Of a DNA stretch of 64,000 nucleotides, positions 24,559 to 38,192 are shown piece after piece. Source of the DNA: Cavia porcellus (lineage: Eukaryota; Chordata; Mammalia; Rodentia; Caviidae); NCBI RefSeq assembly GCF_034190915.1, contig NW_026947486.1, positions 25,641,344 to 25,705,343 of the forward strand, given 5' to 3'. The notes under the pieces are model-generated. The model was not told the DNA's origin. It saw only the letters and a program-made list of their open reading frames with translations, and did not search any database. The translations under genes and the position numbers were made by a program. Each line of letters begins with the position of its first letter. Position 1 is the first letter of the stretch.

Positions 24559-24848
24559 CTACTATGTATATCAGTCACTATTCTGGATGCTAAGTAATCA
24601 CTATTTCCAATCCAGACAATGATCCTATGAGATACTATTTTAATATATTAGAAAATTTTGAACTCAAAGGTTGCATTACTTGCCAAAAATCACATAACTA
24701 CTAAGTAAAAAAAAGGTATTAATCCTCAAACTAAATATCAGCAGAAAGCAGGATCAATTCCTTTAATTGTCTCACCTCTTACTATGCTGTACTTCTCACT
24801 CTAGAGGAGATACTAAGGACTAACAGGAATGGCCAAATTTAGGACTCA

Positions 24849-24977
<129 letters not shown>

Positions 24978-25044
24978 TTACTTCTTCTGAACAACTCCAA
25001 TTCCTACTTAGCTCAACCTCAACTCCTTCAGAACAGTTTGCCTA

Positions 25045-25170
25045 AAGCTGGACATAATGGCATGCACATATAATTCCAGCACTCTGGGAGGCTAAGACAG
25101 GAAGACTGCAAGTTCAGGCCCAGCCTAGAAAACTTAGTGAGATTCTACCTCAAAATTTAAAACAATAAAA
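25045..25170 (+). mobile_element. B1 SINE, diverged
   Basis: CATAATGGCATGCACATATA, CACTCTGGGAGGCTAAGACA, A-rich end. In PHF8 intron 8. Confidence 0.8.
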
Positions 25171-25880
25171 AGGGCTCATGATGTAGCTTGGTGTGAATGT
25201 ACCAAAGTTCCCTCCACAGCACTTCACACACATATAAAAAAAGGCCTAGCAGTGACATAACATTCTTAGCTCTTCCTCTGTCCCAACAACCAACTGGCCA
25301 GGTCTGCCATCATTATAAACCTCAACTGAATCAACCTCTGGAGTTAATAAACTTCCCCTTCCACACTGTCCATTTCAGTAATCAATCTGTTACCTTAACT
25401 AACTCTCTCTTGTATTTTAGAACATCAGCACCTCACCATAACTACTTCTAATTCTAACTTAGGCAATAGAAGAAGTTTCTCTGCTGCAGAGACCTAGGTT
25501 CAATTGTGCAATTTCTTCGCAAAACATCTTTTTCAACAGATTGGCCATAGAGCTTGTACCCACTTAGAACACAATTATACTCCTTGACCTTTACCTCTCC
25601 CCTTCTGTGATATTATAATTTTTTCTTAAATTTCTCCCGTATTCATTTCCTCTTCTCCAACCATTATCTATTGGCTGCTATAGCAGTATTAGCTGGTTTT
25701 TCTACATCACCTGCTCCTTAGGTGACGCCTAGAGATACCCTGAGCACCTTCAGACTCTTTCAGAGAATGAGAGGACAAAACACTTCCTTCAAACTAGTAA
25801 AATATAAACCAACAGACTGTGATATACTCTGTGTGTATGTCAATAACTAAAGCAACCATTTAAAAACTACAACAAACAGG

Positions 25881-26043
25881 TTAGAGATGGTGTCACAGGC
25901 CTATAACCCCAGCACTTGGAAGCGTGAGGCAGGAAGATCTCTTCAAGTTTGAGGTCAGCCTAGGCTACGAAGTGAGTTCAAGACCATAATGAATTGCATA
26001 ATGAAACCTTATCTCAAAAAAACAAAACCACACAAATAAAAAA
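25881..26043 (+). mobile_element. B1 SINE
   Basis: GGTGTCACAGGCCTATAACC ... CTACGAAGTGAGTTCAAGAC, A-rich tail. Confidence 0.83.
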
Positions 26044-26451
26044 TAACTAGAGTACTACTAAAAATCTATAAAACAGCTTAATCTAAAAATTCATATGAAA
26101 ATTCAAGAAATCTAGAATAGCCAAAATAATCTCAAAAAAAAACAACTTAAGAGGACTGATATTTCATACTTTTCAAACTTATAACACACATATAACTGAG
26201 ACAGTGTGATATTGTCCTAATCATATTAGATGCTTCCATTTATACAAAATATTCATGAGAGGCAAATCCATATACGAAGTAAGTACAAAAGTAACTTCCA
26301 GGGACTGGGAGGAGGAAGGAATAAGAAGTGATTGCTAATGGGCACAGGGTTTCTTTCTGAGATAGTAAACATTTTCTGGTATTAGCAGTGATATACTTGT
26401 GAATATACTAAAAACAACTGAAACACAGCCTTAAAGAAATAAATTTTATAG

Positions 26452-26533
26452 GCCAGGGATTTAGCTCATTGGCGTAAGTGCCTGCCTGGCAAGCGCAAGA
26501 TTGAGAGTTTGATCCCAGGTACAAAACAAAAGG
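26452..26533 (+). mobile_element. ID SINE with 14-bp target-site duplication
   Basis: Duplication AATAAATTTTATAG at 26438-26451 and 26534-26547. The body is about 15% diverged from the young ID form in the window. Confidence 0.9.
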
Positions 26534-26589
26534 AATAAATTTTATAGTATGCAAATTATATCTCAATTTTTCAAAAGTAATTTAGTTAA

Positions 26590-27000
26590 ATGAAAACAAA
26601 AATTTATCGAAGGGTGTTGCATGCCACAGCTAAATAAATGCTGAAAGGGAATTTATAGAACTAAATGCGTACATTAGGAAAAAGTATGAAATCAATAATC
26701 TAAACTCCTATCTCAACTTGAAAAAAGAGACAAAGTAAATCCAAAATAGAAGGAAAAATAAATTTAGAAATTGATAAAACAGAAAACAAAAGCATAATAG
26801 AAAAATCAATGAAACAAAAGTGATTCCTACAAAGATCAATAAAGAACACCCTCCAGCAAGACGGACAATAATAACAAGGCATAAAAAAACTATTGCCGAC
26901 ACTAAAACACAGGACACCGAAAAAGACCTAGAAGACACCAAAAGGATAATAAATAAATGCTTTAAATAACTCTACACACACAAACTCCAAAGAAATATTC
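26590..27000 (+). mobile_element. Ancient L1 ORF2 fragment
   Basis: The translation resembles the ORF2 segment between endonuclease and reverse transcriptase, with degraded frames (KINLEIDKTENKSIIEKSMK). Older than the other L1s. Confidence 0.6.
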
Positions 27001-27002
27001 TT

Positions 27003-27114
27003 TTAAATGCAATGTCCCCATACTGCCCAGGCTGCTCTTAAATTCATGAGATCAAGTGATCCTCCTACTTCAGAGTAGCTAGGACTATATCCATGTGCCA
27101 TGACAGCTGGCCTA
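27003..27114 (-). mobile_element. 7SL-derived monomer (B1/FLAM-like), minus strand
   Basis: Minus-strand Alu/B1-type core (TGATCCTCCTACTTCAGAGT on the plus strand). Confidence 0.6.
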
Positions 27115-27146
27115 TACATATAAATTTGACCCATTTAGATGAAATA

Positions 27147-27229
27147 AAGCTGGAAGTATAGCTCAGAAACAGATGCATGCCTGGTACATGCAAGGCACTG
27201 GCTTCAATCCCACACACAAGGACAAAAGA
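27147..27229 (+). mobile_element. ID-like SINE, old
   Basis: TATAGCTCAGAAACAGATGC ... GGCTTCAATCCCACACAC. Confidence 0.55.
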
Positions 27230-27414
27230 TAAAAATGGATCAATTCATTGAAGAGCACAGACTACCACAACTCATCTAATATGAACTACCCTTGTAAATA
27301 TTAGGAAAAAAAATCAATGTTAATGAAAAATTTTCCCCAAAAAGAAATCTTTAGGTCTATGTGATTTCAGTAAACAATTGTATAAAACATTTCAAGAAAA
27401 TTTAACACTAATAT

Positions 27415-27585
27415 ACCTGGGTGTGGTACTGCACACCTGTAATCCCAGCACTTGGGAGGCTGAGAGGCATGAGGATTGCCATGAGTTTGAGGCCAGCCTG
27501 GGCTCTATAGTGGGTTCAAGGCCAGCCTGAACGCATAGTTAGACCTTGACTCAAAACAAAACAAAACAAAACAAAGCAAAAGAAA
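27415..27585 (+). mobile_element. B1 SINE
   Basis: CTGTAATCCCAGCACTTGGG, both GGCCAGCCTG blocks, and a (CAAAA)n tail. Confidence 0.9.
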
Positions 27586-28074
27586 TGCTGATTAAAGAAA
27601 TCAAGGAAAATCTAAATAAATGGGGATACATATTGTATCATGGAAGACTCAATCAAGTAAAGTTGTAAACTCACCCACGGTTGAAACAACTGGGAGACCT
27701 ATTCAAAATACATATACTAAAAACTCACCTTAGAATTAACAATTCCAGGAGTAAAACCCAGGCATATGTTGTTTAGGAATAAATGTCCCACTCATCTCAG
27801 ATCATTCTAACTTAAAAGACTAGTCACTATCCTTAGTCATAGGGCTGAGAATCCTGTTCCCTATTTGCTCACCAAGTTGACATCAACCTAGTGCAATGGA
27901 GTCCATCAACTTCCTACTGAACCATTCCTCCATTTGCAGCCTTCCCAAACATGTTCCCCACTGACCACCACATAAATTTTCCTGAGGTCTAGTTCTAGGC
28001 CTTCAGTTGATATGAGAGAGGTATCCCACATAATCAGATTATTACATTATGGGAAGCAGTTGGCTGTAGTACTA

Positions 28075-29454
<1,380 letters not shown>

Positions 29455-29603
29455 GTTTGTCTTTTTGTTTTGCTTTTTGTTTTTTGAGGCAGGGTCTTGT
29501 TCTGTAATTCGGACTGGCTTTGAACTCACTATGTAGTCAAGGCTAGCCTCAAACTCCTGGCAACCCTCCTCCCTCAGCCTCCTTATGGGCTAGGATTACC
29601 AGC
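29455..29603 (-). mobile_element. B1 SINE, minus strand
   Basis: TTTTGAGGCAGGGTCTTG ... GGCTTTGAACTCACTATGTA, in reverse orientation. Confidence 0.82.
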
Positions 29604-29636
29604 CTTCTTCCTTGACATTTCTGATAGGAAACCTAA

Positions 29637-29828
29637 AAGTGGTACCTCAGTTCACAAATTTAATTCTTCCCATGGTTCTGGTCACAAACTGAACTGGATA
29701 AGAAAGGAATCAAATTTTCCATAAGTTCAACATTGAACCTGACCATTGAATTTGATTTGCTTGTTGTCTAGTTTAGTTTGTGACCAGAACCATGGAAAGA
29801 ATTAAGTTCATGAACTGAAGCATCACTG
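29637..29828. mobile_element. Palindromic MITE-like element, possibly Tigger/pogo-related
   Basis: Arms 29637-29699 and about 29767-29828 are near-perfect reverse complements around a loop of about 65 bp. The ends GTGGTACCTCAGTTCAC / CTTCAGTGATGCTTCAG recall the CAGTGGTACCTCGGTT termini of some Tigger elements (from memory). It carries no transposase, and a TA duplication is not clear. Confidence 0.65.
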
Positions 29829-30069
29829 AAGTATAAGTAATAGTAAAATACTATCAAAATTATCTAAGAATTGTTTTCCTAAAGGTAAAAATCCTTTATA
29901 GTCACTAAGAATGCTTCAATTACAGCTATAATAATCACTAAAAAGAAAACTATAGGAATCATGATCCAAAAAGACTTCACGTATGTTCTATTTTGACTGG
30001 GTGACAGTTAAAGGACCATATATAATTGTCAAAATGCATCAAACTGTATCTTTAGAATAGATAGTCAAA

Positions 30070-30183
30070 ACGGGGTGTGGTGGCACACACCTGTAATCCC
30101 AGAACTCAGGAGGCTGAGGCAGAAGGATCCCTTGGAGTTCGAGACAAGCCTGGGATAAGTGAGACTCTGTCTCAAAAAAAAAG
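30070..30183 (+). mobile_element. B1 SINE, short form
   Basis: GGTGGCACACACCTGTAATC ... GAGACTCTGTCTC, without the second internal block. Confidence 0.83.
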
Positions 30184-30479
30184 ATAATCTATGGTATATA
30201 AGTTAAAATATATTAATAAAGCTGGAGGAAGCAAAGTTTCTCATGTTATGAGGAATGTCTAAAATAAATATGGATATATCTATACATATTGTGGGACTAT
30301 AAATTGGTTCCCTGAAAGAGGGTCACATCTAGGAAAACTTCAGGTATCTGCTGTTACTTAAATTTTTTGATTATGCATCAAAACTATAAAGTATAGACAG
30401 GCTATGATCAGGGAAGAGTAGTTACATAGGAATGTTACACAAATAGACTCTGGGATTCAGGGAAGCATAAGCAGCCTTA

Positions 30480-30857
<378 letters not shown>

Positions 30858-31129
30858 CTATAAAGGCACATACAACATTAATTTCTGTAAGTCTAGTCAT
30901 TCCATTCAGTTCCTAAAATACAAAGCTCCAGTTTACACTCTACCCCAGTAAAAAGTGGCCATTTACTCCAATAAATGATTATACTCCCTACCTCACTATA
31001 CTCACTTGGCACTTAGTTTATAACAGTTATTGATCATCTCCATCTCATAATAGCAGTTTCTCATAGTGAGAAAACCTCTTGTGACTCAGCTTCAGGTTTA
31101 AAAAAAAAGCATTTCTCTGAAACTTCTGG

Positions 31130-31255
31130 TTGTTTTGTTCTGTTTTTTGAGATGGGATTTCACTATACAGTTCAGGCTGGCCTTGAACTCACTTTATGGC
31201 CCAGGGTGGCCTTGAACTCACAGCAATCCTCCTGCCTCAGTATCCTACTTCTAGT
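31130..31255 (-). mobile_element. B1 SINE, minus strand
   Basis: TTTTTTGAGATGGGATTTCA followed by two GGCCTTGAACTCAC blocks. Confidence 0.85.
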
Positions 31256-31537
31256 TGTTTCTATCCTATATAAAATCACATTGCACTCTCCTCTCTGTTC
31301 TAACCTTCAGAAGATTTAGTGAAAACTCTACAGTCCACTCCATTAATGATGCAGACATTGATATATGCATTTTATATAGAGTACCTACTAGATGCATCCT
31401 ATTTCACAATCATTATCTTCCTTTTCTTCCACTTTTTTCTTCTCCATAGCCTTCTGCATCTTTTCAAGCTAACTCAAATAGTCTTTCAGGATGAAATGAG
31501 GTAGAAATAAACAAACACAGTTTTGAAAACACTTTTA

Positions 31538-31686
31538 GGCCAGTCAAGGTGGTGCATGCCTGTAATCCCAGCACTCCGGAGGCTGAGGCAGGAAGATATT
31601 TGCAAATTTGAAACTCGCCTGGGTTATAAAGTGAGCTCAAGGCCAGCCCAAACTGTATAGCAAGGCCCTGTCTCAAAAAGACAAAC
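31538..31686 (+). mobile_element. B1 SINE
   Basis: AGGTGGTGCATGCCTGTAAT through AAGGCCCTGTCTC. In PHF8 intron 6. Confidence 0.88.
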
Positions 31687-31978
31687 TTTTTAAAAAAATA
31701 GAAAAATAAACGACAAAATAAATAAATAAAACACCTCCAGGTTGTTTAATTTTGCATCTTAAAAAACAATACCAAGGGTTTGAATATTGTACTGTAGTTA
31801 TGCTAAGATTTTACCATTGTGGGAAATTGGTTACAGAGTATACATGAGCTTCCTGAATACTTTTTTGCAACTTCCCATAAATCTGTAATTATTTCAAAGT
31901 TAAAAATATAAATACCTAACTAAGGACAAAAAGATATGTTGTGATTTCTTGGTATTTTTCACAGTTCTAAGCAAAAAA

Positions 31979-31981
<3 letters not shown>

Positions 31982-32038
<57 letters not shown>

Positions 32039-32050
32039 TATATACACACA
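31982..32050. repeat. (TA)n(CA)n microsatellite
   Basis: About 21 TA units followed by CA units and a short mixed tail. Confidence 0.95.
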
Positions 32051-32462
32051 TAGCCAGACAAAATCATTCACAGGTTATAATATAGCCTCTTCTTTTTAAA
32101 TTCTCCTTAGAGAATTTACTTGGTGATAATTTTAATGAATCTATTTTCAAGTACAAAGGACTTATCCTGGCAGACAGTGACCATGACACAACATAAACAA
32201 GGATCAAAGAAATCTATCCCAGATTGTAAAGAAGTCAGAAATTAATTAAAATAGACACTGTATAATCAATCCAGTTTTAGAAATTCTAGAGAACAAATAT
32301 GACTCAGTTGTCATGATGTGAGGAGCTACCCTAGAAAGTATAAATCAGCTCCTTGTCCCAAACAAAAAACCACCAAGAAAAAGGAAAAGAACATAGATAT
32401 ATACTCAGTATAACACAAGTTCAAGACACTTCATCAGGATTTTTGTTACCATTGCCCTTCTA

Positions 32463-33480
<1,018 letters not shown>

Positions 33481-33602
33481 TACAAAAAAGAAAAAGGAAA
33501 AGAAACAAATGCATTTGTACCAACTGGTCTCAGGGACTCAGAAAAGAGTTATCCTTTCACCAGTTCCTAAAATGGTGTAACACTCAAAAAATTTCTATCA
33601 AC

Positions 33603-33770
33603 CTTAGGGTGCTGGCATACAAGCCTGTAATTCTAGCATTCTGGAGGCTGATGTGAGATGACTGCCCCTGAGTTCAAGGCCAGCCTAGCCTACATAGTCA
33701 GTTCAAGGCCAGTCTGAACTACAGAATGAAACATTGTCTCCAAAATCCCAAAACAAACAAATAAATAAAA
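33603..33770 (+). mobile_element. B1 SINE
   Basis: Two CAAGGCCAG blocks and a CAAACAAATAAATAAA tail. Confidence 0.82.
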
Positions 33771-34297
33771 GTGGAAACAAAACCTTCTATTAACAGACAT
33801 TGTATATGAATGGGAGGGTTGGCTATGAAATTTATCACACTCTCTTTGGACCTATTTGGTTGGTGTATACATGTGAGGGCTATAGAATTACCTAACACAC
33901 AATCCCACACATAGTGAAGTCCAACTGCCTAGGCTTTGCTTCCACATTTCTTTTCTCCCTGTCTCCCCAAACACTCATGCCCAAAAGACAACTAGCATGT
34001 AAGGATAACAGTCAAAAACTCTCATCTCAAGAGAGGACAGAAAGACAACAATGCCTAAAACTTCTCAGATGAATAAACATGGCTCAATCTAATTTTGTGT
34101 GGTCTATTGACAAAGAAGGAACAGGAAGCTAGGATTTTGGCTCTAGCTTTACCAAAGAATGATTCTGGTTGAGGCATTTCACCTCAGATTTCAAACATGG
34201 CTAGAAAAAAATAAAAAAGGTAAATTGGAGTGGAAAAGACATAGGTATTGACAGGAGTGGACAATGTCACAGTTAAAGAAGAATTGTGATGTCTTAC

Positions 34298-34458
34298 CAA
34301 CATAATGTTCCACATCCCGCACAGTGAACGATGATGAAGGCAACGTCATCCCCAACCCATCCTTCTTCAAGACCAAGATGGGCACACTGAAGCTATTCTC
34401 TTCCAGAAATTCCACAGTCAGCTGACTTCCAGTGGGCTTCAGAATCACTTCATCTGAG
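34298..34458 (-). CDS. PHF8: PHF8 coding exon: start of the JmjC fold
   Basis: 161 nt encoding the last base of Ser98 to Val151 plus one base of Gly152. The product runs [18 protein letters not shown] and on to TVRDVEHYV, the N-terminal beta-strand region preceding the JmjC core. The acceptor GGTCCACAG is at 34459-34467 and the donor GTAAGA starts at 34297. Asn to Ser (TGSQ) and Pro to Ser (LPSSS) differences from human are recalled, not computed. Confidence 0.96.
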
Positions 34459-34637
34459 CTGTGGACCAAAAAAGAGAAATCTTAAGCCTGAAGGTTCTGC
34501 TCACAAATGGTCTTACTGGATGCCATCACTCACTCAAGAAGTGGGGTCTTCCCCAGTAAGCCTTATATAGGCTGACAATTAATGGCATAAATCTCAGGTG
34601 CCAGTAAGAAAAGGAACTGTTCAAGGCAAGAGGAAAA

Positions 34638-34722
34638 GGGACTAGATATAACTCAATAGTAGAGTGCTTATGTAGCATATACAAGGCCCTGGGTTCAATT
34701 CCCAGTACCACACACCCAAAAT
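34638..34722 (+). mobile_element. ID-like SINE, old
   Basis: ATAACTCAATAGTAGAGTGC ... GGTTCAATTCCCAGTACCA. Confidence 0.6.
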
Positions 34723-34931
34723 ATGAGACAAAGTCACTGACAGAAGATAGGGAACAGCCTGTCAAAATGGCATTCTTTTCTAGATTACAAATGAAGAAAT
34801 GAGTCAATATCCTGCCTAGGAAAAAAGATATATTTGCCAAGTTTTGCTGATTAGGTCTAAGCCAAACAGTAACTTCCAATTTAAAACATTAACCAAAGAA
34901 AGAAAAAACTGATTTTAAAAACAACTTTTAC

Positions 34932-35036
34932 GGGGCTGGGGATTTAGCTCAGTGGCATAAGCGCCCGCCTTGCAAGCGTGTGGTCGTGAGTTTGATCCCT
35001 GGTACCAGTAAAAACACACACACACACACAAAAAAA
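34932..35036 (+). mobile_element. ID SINE with (CA)n tail
   Basis: GGGGCTGGGGATTTAGCTCA body, then TACCAGTAAAAACACACACA and A-run. It lies about 20 bp upstream of the ORF1-only L1 derivative. Confidence 0.92.
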
Positions 35037-35057
35037 CCTTTTTAAACAAAAAACAAG

Positions 35058-35793
35058 AGTTCCGGGAGAACATGGCGGACAGATAAACAGCAACTACCGG
35101 AGGCTCTCTGAAAGACTCGGCTCAGAAGCCAGGTATGGTGCGGACTAAGGAGACATAAGCAGGTGGAGATATGCTCTGCTGACTCAGGAACGAACTGGGC
35201 TGAGAGAAACCAACTTGGAATGCATTCCTGGTGCTAAAACAGGAACAGAAAAGCCTCGGTGTGGAGGCTGGACCCCGGGCCATTGTAAGCCGCAATTTGG
35301 GTTTCCCGCCACGCGGCGGCTGGCTGCCTCTACAGTGGCTCGGCAAGGAGAGAGACACACGGAAGCTCTGAGAACGGCAATCTGTGAACCGCAGGGAGGC
35401 GTGCACTGACTTGTGGTGAGGTGAGTGAGAGAAACTGACACTCTACCACAGTTTGACTCCAGCGGAGGACTTTCTGGGCCCGAGCAGTCCTGCGGGAGCA
35501 GGGCACGGTGGCGACTCCAGCCACACATCCCCCTCTCGGGCGGGATTGATAAAAAGTGCCTGGCCTGCGTGACGCTGCCGGCGGACCTGGTAGACTGTCC
35601 CAAACCAGATCCCAGAGCCTGACGGTGGCCGGGAGGGGAGACGCGTAGGCTGCCTGGTCCGTAACTCCCTGGTGCGCAGCGGTGAGCGGGAACACCTAAC
35701 TGGCGCAATTCGATCAGGCTGTGGCTGACTGGGAGAGAAGCTGGGCCTCTTATATAAGCTTGCATATATAAGGAACAGAGAAGAAGAGGCAGC
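35058..35793 (+). promoter_or_regulatory. L1-type 5' UTR with YY1-like site at its start
   Basis: It is CpG-containing and GC-rich, unlike its surroundings, and lacks the 175-bp monomers of the L1 at 7.6 kb. AACATGGCGG (35,069-35,078) within 12-21 nt of the 5' end is a YY1-type motif, as in human L1, where such a site fixes the transcription start. Confidence 0.65.
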
Positions 35794-36768
35794 ATGGGAA
35801 GAGGCAGCAACAAGAAAGGCTCCTCGGCCCCCAATTCTGAGAAACAGGCAATAGCAGACACCGCACCAATATACATAAGGCACCATATAGAGAGCCTCAT
35901 AGACCAATTCAGGAATGAAGTTATCAACGACCTGAAGCTAGAAGTATGCAGAATAGTTAGAGAAATGCTAAGTACCACCCAAGAAAAAACAGGCGGTGGA
36001 ATGGAAGAACAGAAAAAAAGGGGAGAATTGTTTGATGGAGAAAACAGAGAAAGCATAGAATACGTGAAGCAGGTTCAAAGGGACTACCAAGATACTAAGA
36101 AGTCTATAGAAGACTGGCATAACAGCTTGAAAGAAACTAAGGACAGACTATCTGAATTGGAGGGCAGACTTGTAATATGGGAGAATGAAATGAAAAACTT
36201 CTTAAAAATAACAAAGAAACAAACAGCAATAATACAAAGACAAGAAGATGATAAGAGGATCCATAACTTAAGGATTAAGAACATAAAAGAAGAAGTAGGG
36301 ACACAAACAAGTGAACTACAAAAGCTACTCACAGAAATAATCCAGGAGAATTTTCCTAATTTAGCAAAAGGTAAAGATACTCAGATGTATGAGGCATACA
36401 GGACCCCAGCTACCTACAACTCAAACAGAGCAACACCCAGGCATATAATAATAAAAATTCCAGAAATTCAATACAAGAACAGAATATTAAAAGCTGTAAG
36501 AGACAAGAAACAGACTACTTACAAGGGAACACCCATCAGAATTACAGCAGATTTCTCTGCACAAACCATCAAATCACGAAGAGCGTGGGGGGAAATAATT
36601 CAAGCTTTGAAAGATAATAATCTCCAGCCAAGATTGAGATATCCTGCACAACTGTCCCTGGAAATTGATGGAAAAACAAGGTGCTTCCAGGATAAAGAGG
36701 AACTGGGGGAATTTGCAACCACCAATTCAACTCTACAGAGAGTATTGCAGGATATTCTAAAAAAATAA
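35794..36768 (+). CDS. L1 ORF1p-like RNA-binding protein, intact (324 aa)
   Basis: Uninterrupted frame from ATG 35,794 to TAA 36,768. It starts MGRGSNKKGSSAPN, the typical basic N-terminus of L1 ORF1p. Residues about 25-150 form a charged, heptad-like coiled coil. The RRM-like core follows (DDKRIHNLRIKNIKEEVG, about 150-175), then the C-terminal domain with AYRTPATYNSNRATPRHIII, RITADFSAQTIKSRRAWGEI and RYPAQLSLEIDGKTRCFQDK. ORF1p trimerises, coats its RNA and acts as a chaperone in retrotransposition. The usual length is about 340-370 residues, so this is slightly short. The flanking L1s are all broken in this gene. Its intactness suggests recent arrival. Its expression is unknown. Confidence 0.93.
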   Translation: MGRGSNKKGSSAPNSEKQAIADTAPIYIRHHIESLIDQFRNEVINDLKLEVCRIVREMLSTTQEKTGGGMEEQKKRGELFDGENRESIEYVKQVQRDYQDTKKSIEDWHNSLKETKDRLSELEGRLVIWENEMKNFLKITKKQTAIIQRQEDDKRIHNLRIKNIKEEVGTQTSELQKLLTEIIQENFPNLAKGKDTQMYEAYRTPATYNSNRATPRHIIIKIPEIQYKNRILKAVRDKKQTTYKGTPIRITADFSAQTIKSRRAWGEIIQALKDNNLQPRLRYPAQLSLEIDGKTRCFQDKEELGEFATTNSTLQRVLQDILKK

Positions 36769-36904
36769 AAAAAAAAAATACAAAGAATCCAGAAATAATG
36801 GCAGAGAGGCCACAACGAATGGAGCAGAGAACAAAATGAAGAAGACAAACTGACAGCTACTGACAGAAAAAGAGCTCAACAGAAATGAGGCAGAGAAGAT
36901 TGGA

Positions 36905-37860
36905 TGATAGGAACAGCTATTTTGGAGAAAATGACATCTTAATAGGTAGTGCTGATTTGGTATCATCTTGTTTTGAAGTCTCATCTAGCTTTTGTCCTTC
37001 TGTCTCCAATGGTCTAAATAGGTTGTATCTTACTGGATTTTATTATGTACGATAGTATAAGCAAAAACATTGTAAAGACAAGGAGATTATACAGAAACCA
37101 TTGTTCATTTTCTGTTAGTCGATTCTAAATACTCTGTAATGCTGTCATTCTCTTGAATGGTTTTACATTGTTTTGATATACTTAATGCTACAGTATACGA
37201 AGTTGTACTCAAGGATTTCAAAGAAAGAGACAATATGGTAACTACTTTTAGGTTAGGATTATCTGGTGGTGAAACACTATTCTGCTTAAATGGTTATGTT
37301 TTGATCTGCGCTGTTTCGTTGTTATGCCCTCTTTTAGCTCAATCTCCACTCCATTATTTACTTTTTTATCTTTATCCTTTTAATTAAAGGAAAAAAATTA
37401 GCAGGATATATTATAGTAACCCACTTTGACTTTTCATTACCTTGATTTAAAGCCCTGTATTACTCTCACCATCGGGTTTTTAACTGATGTTCCCCTATTC
37501 TGTTTTGCTGGATAGTATCAGGTTCGAAAGTTTAGGCATCAGCTGTGAAGATAATGAGATTCATTATGACGCCCATTCTCGTTGACTTTTATCTACTTTT
37601 GAAGACCTACAATGTCTCCAATGTTTTGGTTTTGTCGGTTTTATTCTTTACCGTTTTGTTCAATTGTATTATAACTAACGATATAGGCAATTCTATTAGA
37701 GATAGCGGGAGGCATTATGGTAACCATTGTTGATCACCTTGTATTATGTTTTTACATTATCTATTATGTCCACCCTTTTGACTTGACCGATTCTGTTCTG
37801 TTATGTCACATTTGGTTTTACTCTCTTCCAAAAAAGTAATAAGAACCGTGGGAGCAATGA
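36905..37860 (+). repeat. T-rich ~145-bp units occupying the ORF2 position
   Basis: Unit boundaries at ATTAT or AATAT/GGTAACYA are seen near 37,091, 37,237, 37,415, 37,556 and 37,722. A TTTAATTAAAGGAAAAAAA stretch at about 37,378-37,398 looks like an older L1 tail in mid-array, as if two units of L1 3' UTR had been joined. Confidence 0.75.
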
Positions 37861-38192
37861 AACCCAAAATGTATAATAGTCATGGTACAAAAGAGAGGAA
37901 AAGAAAGTGCTCCAAACTATATAACTGCATGTATATTTAAGTGTATAAGATAGAAAATGATATCACAGAGTTTAATTGGATCAATGAACAGAACTGTTTG
38001 CAGTATCATTGATGGAATGTCCACTTTACAAGCTTTAATTTTGTGACTTGAACAATTATTTCTAAGATGACAATATGTAATCCATTAACTAGTGATTTCC
38101 TACTGTTCATTTTTTTTCTGTAAATCTGTATAACTTGTACCCTTTCCCTGCTTTTTTTTTCTTTTCTCCTTAAATAAAATTTTTTAAAAAAA

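Larger units (their letters stand above)
35058..38192 (+). mobile_element. ORF1-only L1 derivative (HAL1-like), about 3.1 kb
   Basis: The order is: GC-rich 5' UTR beginning AGTTCCGGGAGAACATGGCG; intact ORF1 (35,794-36,768); inter-ORF spacer to about 36,905; six T-rich units in place of ORF2; L1-type 3' end and A-rich tail to 38,192. ORF2 is absent, not decayed. Retroelements with L1 ORF1 but no ORF2 (HAL1) are known in mammals. Whether this belongs to that group or arose separately cannot be decided by eye. Candidate target-site duplication: AACAAG with adjacent A-run on both sides. Confidence 0.78.

Noticed and set aside
35215..35622. Small plus-strand frames in the GC-rich 5' UTR of the ORF1-only element
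   Set aside because: They are short, overlap one another and look like chance openings in GC-rich non-coding DNA.
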